From Thalassiosira profunda (lineage: Eukaryota; Bacillariophyta; Thalassiosirophyceae; Thalassiosirales; Thalassiosiraceae), in NCBI GenBank assembly GCA_036939355.1, contig JALLAP010000223.1, positions 1-24,851 on the forward strand: a DNA stretch of 24,851 nt. Reading direction: 5' to 3'. Shown piece after piece: positions 13,912-22,475 of the stretch. The notes beneath the pieces were generated by a model that searched no databases, was not told where the DNA came from, and saw only the letters and a program-made list of their open reading frames with translations. Positions within the stretch are counted from its first letter, which is position 1, and each line of letters begins with the position of its first letter. Position numbers and translations under genes: made by a program.

Positions 13912-14314
13912 ACGAGATGCTCTGCGAACTGAAACGCTGCGTCTGCAGTGGTATTGCTCTTAGGCACACATCCAGCGTTATTGCCTTTCACCACACTCCG
14001 GCTGCTTGGAACAGGAGAGATAACGAACTCACCAAGGCTGACAGGCAGGCGCGTTTCCTACTTACCTACGTACTTACGTACATAATACCGGTGGACAGTG
14101 GTGCCGAGCGTCTTTTTCGCTGGTTTTGCAATTTGCCGCCGAGTGCAAGGTGAAGTGAAGCACAAGTTGTGGGTTGCGGCGCTCCTTTCACAACCGCCGG
14201 CCTTCTCCGCGCGGCCGCTGATTCATCGGCGCTTCCTTTCATCCCGCCGGCGCCGCGTACAGACTCCTCACAATGTTTTGCTGACGGCCTCCACCAGGAA
14301 GAAGTTGCAGCGCC
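13912..14314. promoter_or_regulatory. Intergenic region between KRI1 and the PhoX-like gene
   Basis: 403 bp with the KRI1 3' end and the promoter and leader of the next gene, same direction. It holds two TACGTAC boxes at 14067-14073 and 14075-14081, similar to boxes before MORC/NAXD. Nothing protein-like is seen. Confidence 0.4.
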
Positions 14315-16751
14315 ATGGCAGTCTTCCACCTCCGGGGGCTGCCCCTCCTCCTCCTGGCCCTGGCCACCATCGGCCCTGCACGTTGCAGCGGCAGCGACGA
14401 AGATGTCCGACGGGGCGGCCTCCGCCGTCGAACGCGGGAGGACGGGCCGTTTGCCAAGACGAGGAAGTTTCACCTGGGCGACGTGCACGCCAAGGGCAGC
14501 GGCGACGGCAGCGAGGATGCGGAGGGACCGGCGGTGCAGTGGGGCGGGTTCCTCGAAGTGCCCGACGTTTCCCTGGAGGCGGCGCTGGGCGCGGAACCGC
14601 TCGCGCCGGTGCAGTTCGACGATTTGTCGATGAGCATGGGGCCGAGCCCGTCGCCGTTTAGAGAGCAAAGCGAGGCGCCAACTTTGGCGGCGCTCGAGCT
14701 GAATGTGACAGGCAACAATGGCAATCCGCCCGAGGCCTTTCCGCTGGGACGATGCCAGGGCGACTGCGACGCCGATTCCGATTGCCAGGTAAGGCGCTCG
14801 GGCACCCGGTCTCTTGTGCACATCTTGTGCTCCACTCTCTCATCACAATCCCTATCAGGATGGCCTCATCTGTTTTCAGCGCGAGCCCGGCGACTCAGTA
14901 CCTGGATGCACCGGTGTCGACAACTCTAAAACGGACTACTGCATCAGCGCGGGGCTGGCTCCGAGTGGATCTCCCTCCGCATCGCTGGCGCCGACGGCCA
15001 ATGCAACGAAATCTCTTGGGAAAGAATCCAAAACGTTCGAGACGACGTTCCTCAGCGACCCAAAGACGTTCAACACCACGTTCGACAGCGACACCACCTA
15101 CGCCGGGAACATGTTCGACCTTTCCGCCAAACAAAACCTCGCCATTTCCCAGCTGGGGATCCACGCCTATATGCCGAGCTTGATTGATGTGTGGGTATAC
15201 ACGCGTGTCGGATCTTACCGGGGCGCGGAGGACGACCTCACCCAATGGGCGCTGGTGGCGCATATGACCGTGCGGGGCGAGGGGCTCGGGGTGCCGACGC
15301 TGCTGCCCGAACTGGACCCGCCAATCTACATGCGGCAAAACGAACGGCGGAGCTTTTACGTTACGACCAACGGGCCGTGGCTGCGGTGCACCAAGGGCGA
15401 CGAGGGTGCGCCGGGGAGTGAGCTCTTCTCCAACGAAGACATCACGTTCTACCAAGGGGCTGGGAAGCGGTATCCGATGACCGATGGCACCGCGGAAGCA
15501 CGCAACTGGAATGGAATGTTGCAGTACCGCCTCGTGGAGTCTGTCCCATTGACAGCGACGACGGAGGTGTCGTTCAATCGCGGAGACCTGGCGGTGGACG
15601 TGCCACACTTGGGGATCAGAGTCTGTTCCGGCATGGAGGTGCGGGTGCTCGCCCGTGCCGGCGAAAAGGTATCCCTGTCCGACGGCAATCAGTCAGTACT
15701 GAACTTTCATTCCATGGCGGACGGTGCGGCCATCCTCCCGCTCAAGAATGGTGGGAGCGTGTACGTCAGCAACAGCGAGATGAAGTCGGGGCTTGGAGGC
15801 GTGTACGGCTTGTATCTGGACGAGTTTGGCAACGTCGCGGACTACCGGAGGCTACTCGATCGGACAACTCGCAACTGTGCCGGAGGCGTGACGCCGTGGG
15901 ATACCTGGGTGAGCTGCGAAGAGTACGGACGCGGCCAGTGTTGGCAGGTTGATCCGGAGGGCACAAGACCCGCCCAGATCACGGCACTGGGTGGGACGGG
16001 AGGGAATTATGAGAGCGTGGCCGTGGACAATCGCACACCCAATCGCCCAACATTCTACGTGACTGAGGACGCAGAGCTTGGAGCCCTCCGGCAGTACACC
16101 CCGCCAATCCTGCAATTGGAGGATGGCTCGAACTACACTGGATGGGACACTCTTCACGCCAACGGGGGGATCACGCGGTATCTGGTCTTCCTCGAAAACA
16201 ATCGCTTCGAATGGACCTTTGACGAGACACTGGCCCGGGCGTCGCAGCAACGCCACTTCCCAAACGTTGAGGGCATCGATTGTCAGGACGGTGTCTTGGT
16301 CTTTGTGTCGAAGAAGACTGCGCTGCTATACACCCTCGACTTAGACAATGGGAACTACACCACGTCGACGACCAAAGGAGGCATCCACATTTGGGGCGGC
16401 GGAACCTTCCTCGGCTCGCCTGACCAGATCGCCAGGAACAACGGAGGAGATTTTCTCTATCTAACGGAAGATGGCGGTAGAAAGGTTGGAGTCTATGCAA
16501 TCCACAAGCCGACCGGGCAACGATACTCAATCTTCGAGGCGTACGCCGACGTCTACATAGGAGACGAAGCCACCGGATTGGCCTTCAGCCGCGATGGGCG
16601 CCAAATGTACGCAGCCTTCCAGGATTGCGGATGTACCAACTCGGAGAGCGGATTGGATTTCAACTGCGGCTGTCTCTTGGAATTCAGCCGAACCGACGGC
16701 AGGTCCTTCGACGGATCGACCATGAGCCTCAAATTTCACCAAGAGGGGTGA
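14315..16751 (+). CDS. Secreted DUF839/PhoX-like protein with N-terminal cysteine module
   Basis: Exons 14315-14788 and 14859-16751 (intron 70 bp, GTAAGG..TCAG, phase 0) give 788 residues; the start is in a GCCATGG context. Residues 1-24 are a signal peptide (hydrophobic core LPLLLLALATI). Six cysteines (C147, C151, C157, C163, C175, C186) form a module that spans the intron and resembles modules in other secreted diatom proteins. Residues about 195-340 form a predicted beta-rich region (WVYTRVGSY..., GPWLRC..., NWNGMLQYR). The C-terminal half carries the PhoX/DUF839 signature CAGGVTPWDTWVSCEE (C498 on), FYVTEDAELGALRQYT and a SPDQIARN segment. In bacterial PhoX the matching Cys helps hold the Fe/Ca metal site and the enzyme releases phosphate from esters. 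A secreted or cell-surface phosphatase is therefore likely but not proven; wall-associated roles are an alternative. Several N-x-S/T sites fit secretion. Confidence 0.85.
14789..14858 (+). other. Intron of the PhoX-like gene
   Basis: 70 bp, GTAAGG donor and TATCAG acceptor, phase 0. It splits the six-cysteine module between SDCQ and DGLICF. Confidence 0.85.
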
Positions 16752-16824
16752 GACGATCACTCACGAATGCAACAACAATTAGAGATGCGCGAACAGCGCT
16801 GACATCATATTAAACGACTAAAGG

Positions 16825-19327
16825 CTACCTAAGGAATGGAATGGATTGTTCTCCCAAGCTCTGCTGGCTTAGAAGCTGTGTCAGCCTCTCGACTTCGCCC
16901 TTCAGCTCCTTCACCTTTCCCTTGAGCTGGTCATTCTTCTCTGTCCGTTTCTCCAGTTTCACTGTGAGCTTGTTGCAAAGGTCTACATAATACTCTTTCG
17001 TGCTGGTGTCTGATTGATCGTCGTCGTCGTCAGATGCACCTGCAGGCGCATATCCGTTCTGCGTACCACCACTTCGCCTACTGGCGCCATCGTTTTGCGC
17101 AGCGGGCTCGAAGATCGAAGCACCAAGTGCTGCTTCGATGTCCACTTCTGGGTCCATCTGAGGAGCGGTCGCTCCGCATATTCTGCAACGTGCCCTGATG
17201 GGGAGGTTGATTTGTTGGCACCTGTCGCATTGCCACACCTTCCCAGGGAACCCAGCCATTGGTTGCAATCTTTGCAGTTGCTGCCCTGCCTCCTCTCCTG
17301 GGCCATCAATCCTTCTCCTCGTTCTCCTTCCATTGCTGTCCAAAGTGCCGCCATTATTGTCACTCGGTGGGCCATAAATAGGTGGAGGTGGTGAAAGCGG
17401 CGGCGGCGGCGGATCCGCAATGAGATGGAAGTGCGTATCCGGCCCAGGCATCTCGATCGCCGAGGCCATATTGACCCGCACCCAGTCCCTCTTTCGGTAT
17501 TTGTAGTCGTAGCTGAACGTCGTCAACTGGCACCGATCGATCACCCGCATCGGAGCCTCCACCAACTGGTTGCCAAACTCCTTCANTGAACGTCGTCAAC
17601 TGGCACCGATCGATCACCCGCATCGGAGCCTCCACCAACTGGTTGCCAAACTCCTTCACTCGCGCCGTCAGCCGCGTCTTCTTCTTGTCGTACTTGGCAT
17701 AGTTCCAATCCCAGTTGAACTTGGCAACCGCTCCCACGTACGCGAACAAGTTTTCCTCGTGCACTGCGCCGTTGGCCTGCTCTCCGAACGCGACGTCTTG
17801 CTTCGTTGGATTCAAGGGCAATTTGCCTCCGATATCATCAATTAGTACCGTCAGCGCTTGGCAATAATCCGTTCCTCCGGACGTTAGCCCCAAGTGGAAG
17901 CGCGCATCCGGCTCGTGCTTGATCAACCTGCCCGACTGGCGGCTGTAGATGTAAAGCGATGCCGCCTTTCCCTCGTCGGGATTGTTGATCCTCATCCGAT
18001 CGAAGCCGACGAACACCCGCATTTGGTACGTGTCGCTGCCCGCCCAACTCATGTGTTCGTGCCAGGGCAACATTTCATGGATCTTCACTGTGAACGACGT
18101 CAACTCGACTAATCGCTGCGGCCAGTACTGAAACGTGATCTTTTCCCGCAGCGCCGGAGACGAGCCTATCCGGAAATCGAAGTTGTCCGGAACATGCAAA
18201 TACGTCTTCGGAATAGCCGCCCGCAGCTCCTGAATCGGATCCGTCGTCCGCGCCACGTCGCCGTGCACGTCGTCGAGCACCACCGCGAAGACGTGTTTGC
18301 TCCCGTAAAAGTCGAGTATGCCGCGAAAGTGGGCGACGAGGCGGTCGATGCCCTTGTCCAGATCCGATTGGCTCCCCCGCGCGGCGGAGCCGTAGTGGGC
18401 GATGCACTTTGCAACATTCACATGCTTTGGTTGCGTGAAGAGGTTAAACATCTGCTCTCGCAAATTGGACAGCACGGCACCCTCCTCCTCGTCTTCTGAC
18501 ACCTCGAACCGGAAGGCGGGAAGATAACACCCCTCCACCCGCTGCAGCGCCTCCGCAATCAATCCCAATTCCACAAAGCCCTCCTCTGCATTCTTCGCGA
18601 GCACAAAACTGAGGTTGCTCAGTGTGGCGCACCCCTGCTTCAATCCCACGCCGTTCTCCCCAATGTCCCCCGATCCGGAGTGCACCTTCGAGGAATTGTA
18701 GACTTCCAACACCCGCACCAGGGGGCGGATGGGCTTGACGGAGTTGTTGACGATGCACAGCCCCGTATTCCCATTGTTGCTGTTTGCATCCTCGCTCATA
18801 TCAGTGGAGGAAACCGCATCGGGCGTGGGAGACACGTCGGGATAAATGTGCACCCGCCCCACGAAACTCCCCTCCCCATTATCCTCCTCGTCCCCGCCCG
18901 AAGTAGTGTCCTCCGTTTCAATACTGGCATCGAGCGAATTGTCAATCAGATCCAACAGCGCGAGCAGCTTGGTCTTGAAGTTGCGCGTCCAACTCCGCCA
19001 GAGTCCCCGGCCGTCGACCCTGGTGAATTGCTCGGGGGAGAGGCGGCGGTCGTCGTCGGCGTTGGCGAGGTGCTGGTAGGCGGTGGCGTACGGGGCGGCT
19101 GCTGGGGCTGGGGATGAGGGCTGGTGGAGGTGCACCGTCCCATTTGCAACTGGCTGTTGCGGAGGCACGTCGGAGGGCTGGGCGTTGGTGGATGGCGGGG
19201 GGTGCACCGTCCCCGCTCCTGAAGCTGCAATTGCAACTGGCTGTTGCGGAGGCACGTCGGAGGATCCGACCGGTGCCGCGACCGCCGCGCCCCCTCCCGA
19301 CGCCGCCCGGAGCCCGAGGAAGGGCAT
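16825..19327 (-). CDS. MORC-like GHKL ATPase with RanBP2 zinc finger and coiled coil (one assembly join)
   Basis: MORC proteins are nuclear GHKL ATPases that clamp DNA and compact chromatin. The frame starts at 19327 (GCCATGC) and, with the 73-nt artefact at 17586 left out, encodes 809 residues without introns. Residues 1-95 are P/Q/A-rich with a repeat. The ATPase part has LLDLIDNSLDA (N130, the metal-binding Asn of GHKL motif I) and DIGENGVGLKQG (221-232, the glycine lid). Where the adenine-contacting DxGxG motif is expected, NNSVK stands (194-198). An S5-type transducer domain follows, ending in NPTKQDVAFGE like the MORC KQD element. Then come a Pro-rich linker, a RanBP2-type zinc finger (W674; C-x2-C-x10-C-x2-C with the usual Asn) and a C-terminal coiled coil (about 767-803). 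The zinc finger could bind RNA or ubiquitin. The family call rests on motifs; another GHKL family is possible. The stop lies 73 bp from that of the PhoX-like gene. Confidence 0.8.
17158..17235 (-). other. RanBP2-type zinc finger of the MORC-like protein
   Basis: Reads W-Q-C-x2-C-x3-N-x6-C-x2-C, the complete consensus, followed by GATAP. It is the only zinc finger visible in this gene; animal MORC proteins more often carry a CW finger. Confidence 0.85.
17514..17658. repeat. 72-bp exact duplication around a single N (assembly join) in the MORC-like gene
   Basis: 17514-17585 and 17587-17658 are identical and separated by an N at 17586. The extra 73 nt shift the minus-strand frame between ...CQLTTF and SYDYKYRKRD. 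Same length as the two joins in KRI1. Confidence 0.93.
19144..19263 (-). repeat. 33-bp direct repeat in the MORC-like N-terminus
   Basis: 19144-19176 and 19231-19263 are identical (87 bp apart) and each is followed on the minus-strand product by PQQPVA; the flanking ggtgcaccgtccc is also doubled. The duplication is in frame and lies in the disordered N-terminal region. Confidence 0.8.
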
Positions 19328-19578
19328 GGCTTCGTGTTGTGCTTGAGCTCTGGCCTTGAGCTCTGGGGCGCCGCTTGTGGTTCGACTGCAACTTGCAAGA
19401 TGTAATGTTGTGTTGAGAGTGAGGCTGTGTGAGGTTGAGCGGAGAGCGGAGAGCGGAGAGGGAGAGCGCGGGGCGGGGGAGCAGTTAGCTACGTACGTAT
19501 CATTAGCTACGTACGTACCAAGTGGGTGCCCCCTGTGCCCTCGTGCACGAGCGCACCGACCCCTCACCATCGCTGTTG
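19328..19578. promoter_or_regulatory. Divergent promoter of the MORC-like gene and NAXD, with two TACGTACGTA boxes
   Basis: The whole gap is about 250 bp. Two copies of TTAGCTACGTACGTA (19485-19499 and 19503-19517), 18 bp apart, each hold the perfect palindrome TACGTACGTA with an ACGT core of the kind bound by bZIP factors. Beside them (19440-19472) is a purine tract made of gcggaga units, which would be a pyrimidine-rich leader on the MORC side. Function is inferred. Confidence 0.5.
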
Positions 19579-21114
19579 ATGAACGCCGCGCCCCGCATCG
19601 TCAGAAGCATCGGCATGCCCCCGCGGAGGTCCGGGCTCACGGTCGCGTCGGGCTGGCTTTTATTGGGCCCTCCTCTGGCGGCGGCATTTTCGTCGCGCGC
19701 GCTGCCGTCACAATCACAATCACCATCATCGTTGTTTGCAACTCTCGCCACGGACAATCGACTGAGGAGGCCGCCGCGGAGAGCTCGATTACAATCACAC
19801 CAGGCGCTCTCTTCTGAGGCAAAGAGCTCAATTAGACTCATGTCATCGACTCGAGAAGCCTCGGGCGGCGCCGACCCGCCGCCTCCTGCAACATGGTCAG
19901 ATGCGCTCGCGAGCACCCATCACTCCAAATATGCACGCAACCTCTTCCCGCCCCTCACCCCTTCGGCGCACAAGGGATCCCACGGCCGCGTCGCCATCCT
20001 CGGCGGATCCGACAAGTACGCCGGCGCCCCCTACTACGCCGCCCAATCCGCATTGCACTGCGGAGTCGACCTGGCCACCGTGTTCACCGCGAAGGAGGCC
20101 GCGGTGCCGATCAAGTGCTACAGTCCCGAGCTGATGGTGCAATCCGTTTACTCGATCGAGGAATTGGACGGATTGGCAGCAGAGGAGGAGGGACTTCTGG
20201 CCAAGTTGGAGGAGTGCAAGCAAACGAACGACGTGATGACCCACGAGGTGCACGAGCGGGAAATGCAAAGGACGATGGAGAAACTAGAGCATTCGGAAGA
20301 GCGACAGCAGTTGCTGGTCCAGAACGAGCTCAAGAGGGACGACAAGATGGAGGTGTTGGCCGAGAGGCTGGGGAAGATGCAGCAAATCGAGGGGGAGTTG
20401 GGAGAACTGCGGGACCGGCAGGACGTCGCGGTCCAGCGCTCCGTCGACGCCGTCACGGCCATGTTTCCATCGTTGCACGCGCTGTGCGTGGGGCCGGGGC
20501 TGGGACGGCATCCGTTGGTGTTTGGAGTGGCCGCCAAGGTCCTCCGCCGGGCCATCGAATCGAATTTGACGCTGGTGTTGGACGCGGACGCCTTGTACAT
20601 GCTGAGCCTGCGGGAGTACCGACCTCTCCTCGAGGAGTTGCGGGGGTACGAGCGGTGCGTCATGACGCCCAACGCGATGGAAATGCGAAGGTTGGACGAT
20701 GCGCTGGACCTGGACACTGCAGGAGGTGCAAACAGCATCGTCGTGCAGAAAGGAAACGTCGACGCGATACTGCAGGGCTCCCAGGCGATGCACTGCAAGG
20801 AAGAGGGCGGGCTGAAGCGCAGCGGCGGCATCGGGGACGTGTTGGCGGGAACCCTCTCGGCGTTCCTGGCCTGGAATGCCATTTTGGAACGAAGGGACGG
20901 TTCGATGGACGAAGGATCGAAACAAAGGGCGTTCGCCGCCTGGGCCAGCTGCTGCGCGGTCAAGATGGCGACCAAGGCAGCGTACCGGAAGAAGCGGAGG
21001 GCCATGTCGGCCATGCACGTCCTGGAGGAGATTGGTGGGGTCCTCGAGGGGATGGAAGGGGGGTTGGAGAAACGGGCGCAGCAGCATCCGGCGGCATGCG
21101 CAGGCGAGAAATAG
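19579..21114 (+). CDS. NAXD: ATP-dependent (S)-NAD(P)H-hydrate dehydratase
   Basis: NAXD repairs hydrated NADH and NADPH, restoring them with ATP or ADP as phosphate donor. Single exon, 511 residues from the first ATG (19579); an ATG at 19615 has a better context and is an equal candidate. Family motifs: KGSHGRVAILGGSDKYAGAP with YSPELMV, VGPGLGR (304-310), LDADAL, TPNAMEM (363 on), VVQKG and GGLKRSGGIGDVLAG, whose D420 matches the catalytic Asp. Upstream, residues 13-37 form a hydrophobic leader ending in AAAF, as in diatom plastid presequences, followed by a Ser/Arg-rich stretch; a further Met at residue 88 could give a leaderless form. Unusual: a Glu/Lys/Gln-rich, coiled-coil-like insert (about 192-294) replaces a short linker of roughly 25 residues, and about 17 residues are missing before VVQKG. 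The 3' end is copied at 23739-23788. Confidence 0.92.
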   Translation: MNAAPRIVRSIGMPPRRSGLTVASGWLLLGPPLAAAFSSRALPSQSQSPSSLFATLATDNRLRRPPRRARLQSHQALSSEAKSSIRLMSSTREASGGADPPPPATWSDALASTHHSKYARNLFPPLTPSAHKGSHGRVAILGGSDKYAGAPYYAAQSALHCGVDLATVFTAKEAAVPIKCYSPELMVQSVYSIEELDGLAAEEEGLLAKLEECKQTNDVMTHEVHEREMQRTMEKLEHSEERQQLLVQNELKRDDKMEVLAERLGKMQQIEGELGELRDRQDVAVQRSVDAVTAMFPSLHALCVGPGLGRHPLVFGVAAKVLRRAIESNLTLVLDADALYMLSLREYRPLLEELRGYERCVMTPNAMEMRRLDDALDLDTAGGANSIVVQKGNVDAILQGSQAMHCKEEGGLKRSGGIGDVLAGTLSAFLAWNAILERRDGSMDEGSKQRAFAAWASCCAVKMATKAAYRKKRRAMSAMHVLEEIGGVLEGMEGGLEKRAQQHPAACAGEK

Positions 21115-21341
21115 CCTTCTTTGAGCATTGGTGCGGCATTGGTACAGAGTGAGGCATCAGAGCACAGTGTTGTTACACAGCAGATAGAGAGAGGAGAAGG
21201 CTTCGATCCGTGCTTCGATTCTGTTCCTTCGGCTGATAGCACGGAGCCTTGATTGTGCGAGCAGTGAAGCTCTACCCGCGGGGCAGCTCCTAGCAACTCA
21301 CATCATTCACAACCTCAGGTCCGAATTCATCTCTTTCAGCC

Positions 21342-22475
21342 TTACTCATTGTCCTCGCCATCGCCCTCGCCCTGGTCGTCGTCGTCCTCCTCCTCATCTG
21401 AGAATTCCATGTCGGAATAATAATCCCCATCGTAACTCCGGTCCAGAGCATTCAACGCCCCACCAAGAGACATTTCAAACATACCGACCATGGCCAATTC
21501 CTGATGGATAGACCACGAGTCCGAGCGATCAACAACGAGAGCAAACACCTTCTCGTCGAGGGCGGCCTCGTCACCGACGTTGGTCCCAGGCTCCAAAATG
21601 GCGAGGACACGACTGTTGACCTCCTTCAACGTCAGATCGGCCACGGTAAGCTTGCGATCCAGGAACTCGGCCACGTTCGACGCCACATCACTATTGACGG
21701 GCATCTGGTCCTTGGCAGGAGCAATCGCGGTGGCACCAGCGCCTCCAACCTTCATCTGATGGAGCTGCTTCGCGAGATACTCGCGAAGACCAGGAACTCG
21801 CAGGCCGGACATCTGGACGGCGACGGTCATGCCAACCTGGAAGGGATTCTCGCACTTGGCATCCTTCATCATGGCCAGGATAGGATCCCAGACGGCCTTC
21901 TGGAAGACGTCGGTGCAGATATCGCCATATTCCTCGGTGGCAATGGTCGACTGGAACTCGATGGAACGAGGAGCGGGCAGTTCGATTTCGAGATCGAAAC
22001 TGTCGTTGAATGGACGAGGCCCTTCGTACTCCTCCTCGTCGTAGTCATCATCGTCCTCTTCCTCCTCGCCGATGCGCTGGCCGGGATGGCTCTGGAGGGT
22101 TCGGCGCATGCGGCTGATGGCCCGCCGGATGCGACCAACGTCATGACGATCTGCACCCTTGGCGTCGTCAGGAAGGGGCAGGATGGTCTCCATGTCGAAT
22201 GATTCGGCGAGGGCAGCATGGATGTGCTTCTGCAGACAATCATCGAGGGCGTAGTTGGAGAGGGCCGAGTTGCGCTTGAGGTCGATGCTGGGCGTCGAGG
22301 ACCGCTTCTGCTGGCAACCAAGAAGGAGGGAGGGGCGTTCCTTCGGCTTGTACTCGATCGTTACCACAAAGGGCAGCTTTTCCCCCGAATCGGCGTCGAC
22401 AGTCTTCTTCTCAACCGAGCCATTGGCATCGTTGCCGGTGGGAGCGGCGGCGTCAGGGGCATCGGTCTTCGTCAT
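21342..22475 (-). CDS. Acidic protein of unknown function
   Basis: Single exon of 377 residues; the first ATG of the frame is at 22475. A sequence like a 3' splice site (GCGGCGCAG, about 13 bp upstream) suggests a possible intron in the 5' leader or one more upstream exon. Residues 33-65 contain KLPFVVTIEYKPKERPSLL; SFDMETILPLP (from 92) and SFDLEIELPAP (from 159) look like a diverged internal repeat. A run of Glu/Asp (137-150) and a strongly acidic C-terminus (about 345-377) frame a more conserved-looking globular part (170-340), which has hydrophobic beta and helix patterns (for example DEKVFALVVDRSD). No signal peptide, membrane helix or catalytic motif is visible. Low-complexity acid tails are common in nuclear or chaperone-like proteins, but I do not assign a role. 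Confidence 0.8.
   Translation of the reverse strand: MTKTDAPDAAAPTGNDANGSVEKKTVDADSGEKLPFVVTIEYKPKERPSLLLGCQQKRSSTPSIDLKRNSALSNYALDDCLQKHIHAALAESFDMETILPLPDDAKGADRHDVGRIRRAISRMRRTLQSHPGQRIGEEEEDDDDYDEEEYEGPRPFNDSFDLEIELPAPRSIEFQSTIATEEYGDICTDVFQKAVWDPILAMMKDAKCENPFQVGMTVAVQMSGLRVPGLREYLAKQLHQMKVGGAGATAIAPAKDQMPVNSDVASNVAEFLDRKLTVADLTLKEVNSRVLAILEPGTNVGDEAALDEKVFALVVDRSDSWSIHQELAMVGMFEMSLGGALNALDRSYDGDYYSDMEFSDEEEDDDDQGEGDGEDNE

Noticed and set aside
14814..14858. An independent start for the PhoX-like gene at 14814
   Set aside because: This is intron sequence and the first codon is not ATG; the signal peptide and half of the cysteine module lie in the upstream exon.
20148..21296. 382-codon minus-strand open frame over NAXD
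   Set aside because: It is antisense to conserved NAXD motifs, rich in Ser and Cys without any domain, and explained by GC-rich codon use.
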